From Methylococcaceae bacterium (lineage in GTDB: Bacteria > Pseudomonadota > Gammaproteobacteria > Methylococcales > UBA1147), in assembly GCA_022616595.1 (NCBI GenBank), contig JAKEEL010000031.1:1-12768 (forward strand): a DNA stretch of 12,768 nucleotides. Reading direction: 5' to 3'. Below the pieces are notes generated by a model. The model did not search any database, was not told the DNA's origin, and was given only the letters and a program-made list of their open reading frames with translations. This document shows positions 1 through 6,518 of the stretch, piece after piece. Within the stretch, counting starts at the first letter, position 1, and each line of letters begins with the position of its first letter. The position numbers were made by a program, and so were the translations under genes.

Positions 1-361
1 CCCCGATCCCTGCCCCGATTTGCAGACCACTGACCTGGGAACCCTCGAAATGTACGGAGGCAGCCGGAATATCCAGCGCCGGCATGTCGATCCGCGGCAT
101 CGGCGTCGCGCCCGGACTGGCCTTCGCCGGGCTCATCGCCGGGGGCGCAGGCTTCTGTTGCGCTGCAGGTTTTTCGGGCAAGGGCCGTTTTCGAGGGATC
201 GCCTGCTCTTCACGCTTCAAGCGGATGAACTCGACCATTTTCACCGCATTGCTTTCCTTCAGACCGGTTTCCGGATTCAGAATCATAATCTGCATCAGCC
301 AGAACAGACCGAGCGTGACCAAAAATCCGAGCCCCAAAGCGGCAGGATAAAACCGGCTCAC
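1..361 (-). CDS. tonB: Energy transducer TonB (TonB2 type), N-terminal part, cut by left window edge
   Basis: TonB spans the inner membrane and periplasm and passes proton-motive force from ExbB/ExbD to outer-membrane TonB-dependent receptors. The 120 codons visible have no stop. They encode one membrane anchor at about residues 7-27 (hydrophobic, with LVTLGLFWLMQ as in TonB2 proteins), a short charged stretch, and then a Pro/Lys/Ala-rich linker (about 56-85, repeated KP, PP and AP) typical of the periplasm-spanning part. The C-terminal receptor-binding domain lies outside the window. I chose the GTG at 361-359 because it overlaps the exbD stop as GTGA and keeps the whole membrane segment. 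The first in-frame ATG would be at codon 23 and would destroy the anchor. It is the fifth visible gene of the operon and is likely coupled to exbD translation. Identity is strong from context plus architecture. Confidence 0.88.
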   Translation of the reverse strand, partial: MSRFYPAALGLGFLVTLGLFWLMQIMILNPETGLKESNAVKMVEFIRLKREEQAIPRKRPLPEKPAAQQKPAPPAMSPAKASPGATPMPRIDMPALDIPAASVHFEGSQVSGLQIGAGIG

Positions 362-771
362 TGCGCCGATTGCTCCGTCGCGATCGCGGCATCGGTGATC
401 CCGGCCATTCGAACCTGGTCCATGACTTCGATCAGATGATGCGTTTTGGTTTCCCGGTCCGCCGCGATGATTACAGAACCCAGCGGATTCTCCGCGTGCA
501 GCCGCTCCACGTTGGCCCTGACCGCGCGGATATCGACGACCCGCTTGTCGATCCACACTTCGCCGTCGGCGCGGATTGAAATCACGATGTTGCCCCGTTC
601 TTTACGTTCCGCGGTCTCAGCACTGGGGCGGTTTACGTCGATACCGGACTCCTTGACATAGGACGCGGTCACGATGAAAAAAATCAGCATGATAAAAGCC
701 ATATCCATCATCGGAGTCAGATCGATCACCGATTCCAAATCGCTGTCGGAGTTGTGTCTACGCCTGCGCAT
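358..771 (-). CDS. exbD: ExbD/TolR-family biopolymer transport protein
   Basis: This is the proton-channel partner of ExbB in the TonB energising complex of the inner membrane. The 137-residue protein has a basic N-terminal tail (MRRRRH), one transmembrane helix at about 21-38 and a periplasmic domain after it. The helix starts with DLTPMMDMAFIML, and Asp23 sits where the essential membrane Asp of E. coli ExbD (Asp25) lies in its TPxxD motif. Length is close to the usual 135-145. The ATG at 771 is preceded by a GGGAG sequence about 7 bases upstream. An upstream extension in the same frame would run through the exbB gene and lacks ExbD-like sequence, so I rejected it. It lies 14 bases after exbB, and its stop overlaps the GTG of tonB. 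Confidence 0.95.
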   Translation of the reverse strand: MRRRRHNSDSDLESVIDLTPMMDMAFIMLIFFIVTASYVKESGIDVNRPSAETAERKERGNIVISIRADGEVWIDKRVVDIRAVRANVERLHAENPLGSVIIAADRETKTHHLIEVMDQVRMAGITDAAIATEQSAQ

Positions 772-785
772 CCTTATTCTCCCGT

Positions 786-1301
786 TCAATGAAAGGTCAG
801 CAGATCGGCGAGACTCCGGGTCTCCCGCTCGACCCGGTCTTCTATCCACTTGCTGAAATACAGACTCGAGATCGCGATGACCAGTCCGGCCATCGTGGTG
901 ATCGTGGCGGCCGAAATGCCGCTCGCCATCGCGCGTGCATTGCCGGTACCCATGGCCGCCATCACATCGAAAGTTTGAATCATACCGGCCACGGTTCCCA
1001 AGAGTCCCAGCATCGGACACAGCGCGATCAGCATCCGGATGATCTTCAGGTTCCTGGAAAGCTGCGCCCGGGCCCGCGCGATGGTACAGTTCCTGATCGC
1101 ATGGGCCGGCCAGGAATGTTTAGCCGTGCGTGCATTCCAGCGCGCAAGCCACGCTTTTCGATCCGCAGGATAGACCACCCGGATATAGAAAAACCGCTCG
1201 ATGATCAGAAACCACAGCACGAGCGAAATGAGCGCGATGCCCCACATCACCGAGCCTCCGGCCGCCATCAGATCTCCGATCAGGAAAAACAGTGCATCCA
1301 T
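786..1301 (-). CDS. exbB: ExbB-type MotA/TolQ/ExbB proton channel protein (short form)
   Basis: This is an inner-membrane proton channel subunit that works with ExbD and TonB. The 171-residue protein has the expected three membrane segments, at about 14-38, 90-110 and 133-152. The conserved channel signature is visible at 95-111 (CPMLGLLGTVAGMIQTF) and in the following GTGNARAMASGISAATITTMAGL block, which are hallmarks of the MotA/TolQ/ExbB family. It is shorter than classical E. coli ExbB (244 residues), as is usual for ExbB2-type proteins of TtpC-containing systems. The ATG at 1301 shares its A with the stop of the upstream ttpC-like gene (TGATG), pointing to translational coupling. A GGA lies about 7 bases upstream. 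It is the second ExbB-family protein in the operon, so the complex probably has two different channel-type subunits. Confidence 0.94.
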   Translation of the reverse strand: MDALFFLIGDLMAAGGSVMWGIALISLVLWFLIIERFFYIRVVYPADRKAWLARWNARTAKHSWPAHAIRNCTIARARAQLSRNLKIIRMLIALCPMLGLLGTVAGMIQTFDVMAAMGTGNARAMASGISAATITTMAGLVIAISSLYFSKWIEDRVERETRSLADLLTFH

Positions 1302-2641
1302 CAGTTTTTCCGGACTTCCAGCGATTCACAGATCAAGCCGGAACTTTGTTCGTCCAGAATCTGAACGAGTTCCCGGCTCCGGCTCACCAGAAGACTGTGC
1401 AGAAACAACAGCGGTATCGCCACCATCAGACCCAGCATGGTGGTGACCAGCGCCTCGGAGATTCCTCCGGCCATCAGCTTCGGATCGCCGGTGCCGAACA
1501 GGCTGATGACCTGGAAGGTTTCGATCATGCCGGTGACTGTGCCGAGCAGGCCGAGCAGCGGGGCGACCGCGGCGATCAGCTTGATCAACGACTGGCCCTT
1601 CTCCAGACCGGGTATCTCCTTGGACACCGCTTCGTCGATCATCAGTTCATAGGACTCGATATCCGTGATCGTGGCGGTCCTTGCGACGCCGATCACGCGG
1701 CCGAGCGGATTGTCCGCATTGATATGATCCAGATTCTTCAATTGATCCTGCACGCGCCGGCCGACTTTAATCAGGCCGGCCATGCGGACCGCGACAATAA
1801 TCAAACCCACGGCTCCCAAAATCAGAGTGATGTAACCGATCAGACCGCCTTGATCGATCCGCTCCCAGACATCCGGCGCCTGGACCAGCAAATTCAGGAG
1901 GGCCCCTGCGGTCGGATCGATCCCAATATCCGCCAACCCGGATTCGGTTTCGGCCAGGGATTCGGCCAGATCCAGATAACGACCCTCGGGCTGGCGCACG
2001 AACTCGACCATTTCGCCGGTTTCCGGCAGGTAGCGGATGTACAAGCCGTCGGCAAAAAGGTTGAAGGGACCGGCGCGTACGATATCCGCTTCGCGCGACT
2101 CTCCCGACGCGGAAATCACGGTACCGTGAAACCTGACCACCTTGCCCTGCTCGGTCATTTCCTGCTGCAACAGGTACCAGAGCGTTTCAAGTTGTTCGAC
2201 GGTCGGCAATTCGCGGCTTTTCGCGATCGCTTCGAGTTTTTCCGCGCGCGCTGGAAATTGGGCCGTGATCAGAGAGGCGTCCAGCAGCGCCTTGGTATCG
2301 CCGGCGACTTGCCGGACGATGCCGAACAATTCCCCGAGTTCGCCGGAACGGCCTTTTAAATGCGAGTCCATCGCGGCCAGAGCCGCCTCGTTTTCCTCGA
2401 AGCGCGCTTTCAGCGCATCGCCGCGGGCCTGCTGTTCGGCCAAAGCCGCCCTGGAATCGGAGAGCATTTGGGCCTGTGAATTCTTTTCCGCCAAAAACCG
2501 GGCTTCCCTTTCCTGGTTGATCCTGGCTTCGCGACTGTGATCGGTTTTCACTTCGAGGAGCAATTTATCCAGATCCAAGTGAGCGGCGGAAACAGTCCCC
2601 GACACGGCAATCAGCAGGCCGATCATGAACCACCGCGTCAT
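1301..2641 (-). CDS. ttpC: TtpC-like long MotA/TolQ/ExbB-family protein with periplasmic coiled-coil extension
   Basis: The 446-residue protein joins a long exported N-terminal region to a C-terminal ExbB-type channel domain. Residues 1-20 look like a signal peptide ending VSAA. About 25-110 is Glu/Lys/Ala/Leu-rich and probably coiled coil, and 145-245 forms a further soluble part. Membrane segments follow at about 267-290, 352-375 and 395-420, with the family signature APLLGLLGTVTGMIETF (360-376) and GGISEALVTTMLGL. This layout matches TtpC, the fourth component of the Vibrio TonB2 system, which is needed there for TonB2-dependent uptake. Its start overlaps the DUF3450 stop by four bases (ATGA), and its stop overlaps the exbB start. 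The family assignment is firm. The TtpC name rests on architecture and gene order. Confidence 0.9.
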   Translation of the reverse strand: MTRWFMIGLLIAVSGTVSAAHLDLDKLLLEVKTDHSREARINQEREARFLAEKNSQAQMLSDSRAALAEQQARGDALKARFEENEAALAAMDSHLKGRSGELGELFGIVRQVAGDTKALLDASLITAQFPARAEKLEAIAKSRELPTVEQLETLWYLLQQEMTEQGKVVRFHGTVISASGESREADIVRAGPFNLFADGLYIRYLPETGEMVEFVRQPEGRYLDLAESLAETESGLADIGIDPTAGALLNLLVQAPDVWERIDQGGLIGYITLILGAVGLIIVAVRMAGLIKVGRRVQDQLKNLDHINADNPLGRVIGVARTATITDIESYELMIDEAVSKEIPGLEKGQSLIKLIAAVAPLLGLLGTVTGMIETFQVISLFGTGDPKLMAGGISEALVTTMLGLMVAIPLLFLHSLLVSRSRELVQILDEQSSGLICESLEVRKN

Positions 2642-3423
2642 CGGACTGCCTCTGGACCTGGAATCGGAAGGGTCAGCAGGTCTGGAGCGGCTTCTTTTCT
2701 CGCGACACGCAGGCCGTCCCGGATCGCACGCTTATACTCGCCGGGAAGCTTGACCCAGCGCTTCGACTCCTGGTTCCAGGTACCGGTTTCACTGCCATCC
2801 AAAGTCTGATAATAAAGCGCGACGCGCCCGAGGCGCAGGAAATCGACCGGCCGATCGCCCGCGCCGATGGTCAGTGAAGCCCGGTATGCCTCGATGGTGC
2901 GCCCGTAATCGGCCTCCACCTGGTAGGCTTCCAGAATGCGCCGGAACTTTTCCGCATTGGTCGCATCCGCGCTGACCATCATGGTTTTCAAGTACTCGAT
3001 ACGCCTCCTGCGTTCTTCCGGCAGAAAGGGCAAGTCAATAGAGACAAAGGCCTCGAGGCTGTCCAGCATCCGCAACATCAAGGGAACGATTTCGCGCTGT
3101 GTCACATCGATTTCCTTGAGCTGATGCTCGAGTGATTGCTTCTCCTTCTCCTGTGATACGAGTAGAAGGTCCAGATGGTCGTTGTATTTTTTCAGAACGT
3201 CCGCGTTTCGGGTGTTTTGCCGAAATTCCTGCACCATGCGGCGTGTTTCTTCATCGAGTTTTTCGATTCTTTGCTGCGACCGGGCGGATTCGGTATTCTG
3301 AGCGACCCCGGCATCGATCGCCTGGTCCAGGGTGCCGGCACTCATGACCGGCATCGAGAACACCAACCCGAATACCGTGGCCTGTATCACTGGCCTAAAA
3401 TCGTTGATGACGTAAAAATTCAT
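2638..3423 (-). CDS. DUF3450 family periplasmic coiled-coil protein of a TonB2-type operon
   Basis: The 261-residue protein has a probable signal peptide (about residues 1-29, hydrophobic VIQATVFGLVFSMPVMSA then G). A charged, heptad-like stretch follows from about 33 to 110, rich in Glu, Gln, Lys and Leu and probably coiled coil. The C-terminal part includes GTWNQESKRWVKLP and a basic/hydrophobic tail. This fits DUF3450, a family regularly found directly upstream of TtpC-type ExbB genes; its biochemical role is not established to my knowledge. Its position as first gene of the operon, with an ATGA overlap into the ttpC-like gene, suggests it binds the periplasmic extension of that protein (inference). 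The ATG at 3423 has GGTGAG a few bases upstream. Family assignment is from overall pattern, not a single diagnostic motif. Confidence 0.85.
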   Translation of the reverse strand: MNFYVINDFRPVIQATVFGLVFSMPVMSAGTLDQAIDAGVAQNTESARSQQRIEKLDEETRRMVQEFRQNTRNADVLKKYNDHLDLLLVSQEKEKQSLEHQLKEIDVTQREIVPLMLRMLDSLEAFVSIDLPFLPEERRRRIEYLKTMMVSADATNAEKFRRILEAYQVEADYGRTIEAYRASLTIGAGDRPVDFLRLGRVALYYQTLDGSETGTWNQESKRWVKLPGEYKRAIRDGLRVARKEAAPDLLTLPIPGPEAVR

Positions 3424-3474
3424 ATTCTCACCGAACCGGAATGAAGCATTGTTGTGTCGAAGAATCCATCCGTC

Positions 3475-3486
3475 ACCCGGCCGGGT
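3475..3486. repeat. 12-base perfect palindrome, possible operator
   Basis: ACCCGGCCGGGT reads the same on both strands and sits 52 bases upstream of the DUF3450 start codon. It could bind a dimeric regulator of the TonB2-type operon. A 12-base GC-rich palindrome can also arise by chance in DNA of this composition. Confidence 0.3.
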
Positions 3487-3574
3487 TCAGCAAGGTGGAC
3501 TGATCGAGCGATGAACTTTAACACAGCGATCCCGGACGGTTAATAGGGTATAGCCATGTAAACGTGAGGAAAGC

Positions 3575-3580
3575 TATAAT
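3575..3580 (+). promoter_or_regulatory. Candidate -10 element for the DAHP synthase operon
   Basis: A perfect TATAAT lies 73 bases upstream of the aroG ATG, in an AT-rich patch that stands out from the GC-rich surroundings. Transcription would begin near 3587. I see no good TTGACA-like -35 at 16-18 bases spacing (the region around 3551-3558 reads tagccatg) and no extended -10, so activity would need an activator or rely on the -10 alone. Confidence 0.35.
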
Positions 3581-3603
3581 CTACTATTTTCCTTGATCCG
3601 TCA

Positions 3604-3617
3604 GTCAACGAATTGAC
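3604..3617. repeat. Short inverted repeat in the aroG leader
   Basis: GTCAA and TTGAC flank a 4-base centre (cgaa), located 37 bases before the aroG start and downstream of the candidate -10. It could be an operator half-site pair or a small hairpin. It does not match the TyrR box pattern. Five-base arms are weak evidence. Confidence 0.25.
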
Positions 3618-3653
3618 GATTTGCGGCCATCGAACTCGCAGAAATTTGCTTTT

Positions 3654-4754
3654 ATGAACGACATCGCGGTATTTAAGAATACGGTTGCCACGGACGATCT
3701 CAGGATTTCCGAAATCCGAGAAGTGGCGCCGCCCGAAATCATCCACACGGAACTTCCGATCACGGAAGCGGCGGCCAGGACAACCCGGGACACCCGTTTG
3801 AGCATCCACAGGATTCTGTGTGCTCAGGACGACAGACTTCTTGTGATCGTCGGCCCATGCTCGATTCATGACACGCAAGCCGCACGCGAGTACGCGGATC
3901 GACTGTTGGCGATCAGGCCGGGGCTTGAAAACGAATTATTGCTCGTCATGCGGGTCTACTTCGAAAAACCGCGAACCACGGTCGGCTGGAAAGGCCTGAT
4001 CAACGACCCTGAATTGGACGAAAGTTTCAATATCAATAAAGGCCTCAGGCTCGCCAGAAAACTGCTGCTCGACCTCAATGAACGGGGACTCCCCGCGGCC
4101 ACCGAATATCTGGACCTGATCACGCCGCAATATGTGACCGACCTGATCTCCTGGGGCGCGATCGGAGCGCGAACCACGGAAAGCCAGGTTCACCGGGAAC
4201 TCGCCTCGGGCCTTTCCTGCCCGGTCGGCTTCAAGAACGCGACCGACGGAACGGTCAAGGTGGCGGTCGACGCGATCGGTTCGGCCTGCCGGCCGCACCA
4301 CTTTCTGTCGATGACGAAAGCCGGTCATTCCGCCATTTTCTCGACCACGGGTAATGACGATTGCCACCTGATCCTGCGCGGCGGTCAGACGCCCAACTAC
4401 GACCGAAGCAGCGTCGAAAATGCCGCCGAGGCCCTGCGGAATGCCGGCCTGCGCGATTCGCTGATGGTCGATTTCAGCCATGCGAACAGCAACAAACAGC
4501 ACCAAATGCAAATGGTCGTGGGCCGGGACATCGCGGTTCAAGTAGCCCAAGGCAGCACCCGCATCCTCGGCGTCATGATCGAAAGCCACCTGGTCGCCGG
4601 CAATCAGAAAGTCGTACCCGGCCGGCCGCTGACCTACGGGCAAAGTATCACAGACGCCTGCATCGGCTGGGAGGACACGGTGCAATTACTGGAAACCCTG
4701 GCCCAATCGGTCCGGGACCGGCGCAATGTTCAGCAGAAACGTCAGACGGTGTAG
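3654..4754 (+). CDS. aroG: 3-deoxy-7-phosphoheptulonate (DAHP) synthase, class I AroG/F/H type
   Basis: It condenses phosphoenolpyruvate and erythrose-4-phosphate to DAHP, the first step of the shikimate pathway, in the cytosol. The 366-residue protein aligns almost without gaps to E. coli AroG with an offset of eight. The four metal ligands are all present as Cys69 (GPCSIHD), His276 (DFSHAN), Glu310 (VMIESHL) and Asp334 (SITDACIGWEDT). Substrate-binding blocks KPRTTVGWKG (105-114), GARTTESQVHRELASGL and GFKNATDGT are intact. I chose the ATG at 3654. A TTG 33 bases upstream would add residues not typical of the family. Only a weak ribosome site is visible. It heads a plus-strand run with the thiSG fusion 11 bases later. 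Which amino acid inhibits it (Phe, Tyr or Trp) cannot be told from sequence by eye. The symbol denotes the class, not the regulatory isoform. Confidence 0.96.
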   Translation: MNDIAVFKNTVATDDLRISEIREVAPPEIIHTELPITEAAARTTRDTRLSIHRILCAQDDRLLVIVGPCSIHDTQAAREYADRLLAIRPGLENELLLVMRVYFEKPRTTVGWKGLINDPELDESFNINKGLRLARKLLLDLNERGLPAATEYLDLITPQYVTDLISWGAIGARTTESQVHRELASGLSCPVGFKNATDGTVKVAVDAIGSACRPHHFLSMTKAGHSAIFSTTGNDDCHLILRGGQTPNYDRSSVENAAEALRNAGLRDSLMVDFSHANSNKQHQMQMVVGRDIAVQVAQGSTRILGVMIESHLVAGNQKVVPGRPLTYGQSITDACIGWEDTVQLLETLAQSVRDRRNVQQKRQTV

Positions 4755-4765
4755 ATTCAGGCTCG

Positions 4766-5743
4766 ATGGAAATCGTTGTTAACGGCGCCACTTACCAACT
4801 CGAAACGCAATCTTCGATCGGTGACCTGATCGCGGAACTCGGACTGGCCAACGCGCGCATCGCCGTCGAGCTGAATCGGGAAATCGTACCTCGCCACTTT
4901 TTCGAGACGAAACAGCTTCAGGCCGGGGATCGGATCGAAATTGTGCGGGCCGTCGGGGGCGGACAGGCCGATTCTCTGAAAGTCGGCCCCTACAGCTTCC
5001 ATTCGCGGTTGATTGTCGGCACCGGCAAATACCGGAATCTCGAGGAAACCCGTCTGGCCATCGAAGCCAGCGGGGCGGAATTGGTTACCGTGGCTATTCG
5101 AAGAACCAACATCGGCCAGAATCCGGAGGCGGAAAATCTGCTCGATGTGCTGTCACCGCAACGCCATACCATTCTTCCGAATACCGCCGGTTGTTACAAC
5201 GTGGACGATGCGCTGAGAACCTGCAATCTGGCCCGGGAACTGTTGGACGGACACAAACTGGTCAAGCTCGAAGTTCTCGGCGATGAAAGAACCCTGTTCC
5301 CGAACGTCATCCAAACGGTGGAAGCGGCTCGCAGACTGGTCGAGGACGGTTTCGAAGTCATGGTCTATACCAACGACGATCCCGTCGTGGCCCGGGAGCT
5401 CGAGAATATCGGTTGTATTGCGGTAATGCCGCTCGCCGCGCCGATCGGCTCGGGACTCGGAATCCGAAACCCTTACAACATTCTGACCATCGTCGAAAAC
5501 GCCGGGGTGCCGGTCATCGTGGATGCGGGGGTTGGCACCGCCTCGGATGCCGCGATCGCGATGGAACTGGGCTGCGACGGAGTTCTGATGAATACCGCGA
5601 TCGCGGCCGCCGACCAACCGGTATTGATGGCTTCGGCCATGAAAAAAGCGGTCGAGGCCGGCCGTGAAGCCTTTCTTGCCGGCCGAATGCCCAAAAAGCG
5701 CTATGCCTCGGCCTCTTCTCCGATCGACGGCCTGTTTCTGTAA
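4766..5743 (+). CDS. thiG: ThiS-ThiG fusion: sulfur carrier protein joined to thiazole synthase
   Basis: Residues 1-66 form a ThiS ubiquitin-like sulfur carrier (MEIVVNGATYQL start, ending IVRAVGGG). Residues 70-325 form ThiG, which builds the thiazole phosphate of thiamine from deoxyxylulose-5-phosphate, dehydroglycine and the ThiS thiocarboxylate. ThiG features include GTGKY, NTAGCYNVDDA, the KLEVLGD block whose Lys167 is the expected Schiff-base lysine, APIGSGLGIRNPYNI and VDAGVGTASDAA. Reading is continuous with no stop between domains. Free ThiS must end in Gly-Gly to be adenylated by ThiF and thiocarboxylated, so the join after GGG (64-66) is functionally odd. The ATG at 4766 starts exactly where ThiS proteins start. 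The same frame stays open further upstream inside aroG, but that extension is out-of-frame aroG sequence and was rejected. Such fusions are known as bifunctional sulfur carrier/thiazole synthase proteins. Confidence 0.95.
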   Translation: MEIVVNGATYQLETQSSIGDLIAELGLANARIAVELNREIVPRHFFETKQLQAGDRIEIVRAVGGGQADSLKVGPYSFHSRLIVGTGKYRNLEETRLAIEASGAELVTVAIRRTNIGQNPEAENLLDVLSPQRHTILPNTAGCYNVDDALRTCNLARELLDGHKLVKLEVLGDERTLFPNVIQTVEAARRLVEDGFEVMVYTNDDPVVARELENIGCIAVMPLAAPIGSGLGIRNPYNILTIVENAGVPVIVDAGVGTASDAAIAMELGCDGVLMNTAIAAADQPVLMASAMKKAVEAGREAFLAGRMPKKRYASASSPIDGLFL

Positions 5744-5790
5744 ATCTGTCTTACCCGGTTTGTCGCCCATTGTCCACAAATGCGAATCCG

Positions 5791-6456
5791 ATGCGGACCG
5801 TTCGGAGCTTCGTTCGGCGGCGCGGAAGAATAACGGCCGCCCAAAGGAAGGCGCTCGCGAACTTATGGCCGGTTTACGGTCTTGAATCGCAGGCTCCCTT
5901 CGATCCGGAAGCAGTTTTTGGCAGGAAAGCCGCGCTGATCGTCGAAATCGGTTTCGGTGACGGCGCCAATCTTGCCGAGGCCGCGGAGAAGAATCCACAG
6001 AACGATTACCTCGGGATCGAAGTCCACGAACCCGGAATCGGACGACTGTTGAACGTCCTCGCGAAGCGCGGAATCGGTAATGTACGGATTTTCCCGGGCG
6101 ATGCGGTCGAAATTCTGCGTGACAGAATAGCCGAAGGCTCGATCGATCGGATCAACCTGTTTTTCCCGGATCCCTGGCCCAAGAAACGCCACCATAAACG
6201 GCGCTTGGTTTCAGCGGATTTTGCCGGCCTGATCGCGAGCAAACTCAAATCGGGAGGCTGTTTTCATGCCGCGACGGACTGGGAACACTATGCGGATTGT
6301 ATGGCCGGGATCCTGGATGCCTGCGATCGACTCAGAAACCTCGCGGACAGCGAATCGGCCGATGATATCATCGCGGAACGTTCCGTGACCCGTTTCGAAA
6401 AACGCGGACTGTCGCTCGGACATCGGGTCCGCGACATCGTTTTTGTAAAACTCTAG
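5791..6456 (+). CDS. trmB: tRNA (guanine-N7-)-methyltransferase TrmB
   Basis: It methylates G46 in the variable loop of tRNA using S-adenosylmethionine. The 221-residue protein carries the basic N-terminal RSFVRRRGRIT typical of proteobacterial TrmB, motif I VEIGFGDGANL (51-61), GIEVHEPGIG (75-84), the hallmark FFPDPWPKKRHHKRRLV (124-140), a GGCFHAATDWEHYA block (155-168) and the C-terminal TRFEKRG...GHRV. All expected blocks are intact, so it should be active. The start is uncertain. The ATG at 5791 begins directly before the conserved part. An in-frame TTG at 5770 would add seven residues, and neither has a clear ribosome site. It follows thiSG by 47 bases on the same strand and is probably cotranscribed. 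It ends just before a hairpin shared with the converging dynamin-like gene. Confidence 0.94.
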   Translation: MRTVRSFVRRRGRITAAQRKALANLWPVYGLESQAPFDPEAVFGRKAALIVEIGFGDGANLAEAAEKNPQNDYLGIEVHEPGIGRLLNVLAKRGIGNVRIFPGDAVEILRDRIAEGSIDRINLFFPDPWPKKRHHKRRLVSADFAGLIASKLKSGGCFHAATDWEHYADCMAGILDACDRLRNLADSESADDIIAERSVTRFEKRGLSLGHRVRDIVFVKL

Positions 6457-6489
6457 TCCCGGAAAACCCGGAGTTCAGACCGAAACACG

Positions 6490-6515
6490 GGTCGAGTGCG
6501 TGCCGCGGCTCGACC
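6490..6515. terminator. Candidate hairpin terminator between convergent trmB and dynamin-like gene
   Basis: GGTCGAG (6490-6496 region, perfect 7-base arm 6490-6496) pairs with CTCGACC (6509-6515). A small inner GCG/CGC pair (6498-6500 with 6504-6506) can extend the stem. It lies 33 bases after the trmB stop and 3 bases after the dynamin-gene stop, as a shared bidirectional terminator would. No U-tract follows on either strand, so intrinsic termination is doubtful. Confidence 0.35.
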
Positions 6516-6518
6516 GGG

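Larger units (their letters stand above)
3424..3653. promoter_or_regulatory. Divergent intergenic region between the TonB2-type operon and the DAHP synthase operon
   Basis: These 230 bases separate two divergent operons, so both promoters should lie here. I see no convincing open reading frame. On the minus strand I found no clear sigma-70 promoter for the TonB2-type operon and no recognisable Fur box, although iron control would be expected for many TonB systems. Features noted inside it are a 12-base palindrome at 3475-3486, a perfect TATAAT on the plus strand at 3575-3580 and a short inverted repeat at 3604-3617. Confidence 0.5.

Noticed and set aside
1292..2359. Long plus-strand open reading frame of 355 codons opposite the TtpC-like gene
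   Set aside because: It is rich in Gln, Asp, His and Arg with no recognisable domain, and lies wholly antisense to a well-supported gene. It is a shadow of biased codon use.
3552..3580. TyrR box upstream of the DAHP synthase
   Set aside because: A TGTAAA half-site is present in the leader, but the matching TTTACA half at six bases is missing.
4361..4765. In-frame upstream extension of the ThiS-ThiG reading by 135 codons
   Set aside because: It overlaps the 3' part of aroG in a different frame and is low-complexity Pro/Arg-rich. ThiS begins precisely at the ATG at 4766.
4955..4990. Programmed frameshift at the GGGGG run of the ThiS-ThiG join
   Set aside because: I tested both shifted frames by eye. 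The +1 frame stops only after several extra residues and the -1 frame stays open, so neither gives a ThiS ending in Gly-Gly. There is no clear slippery heptamer with a downstream structure.
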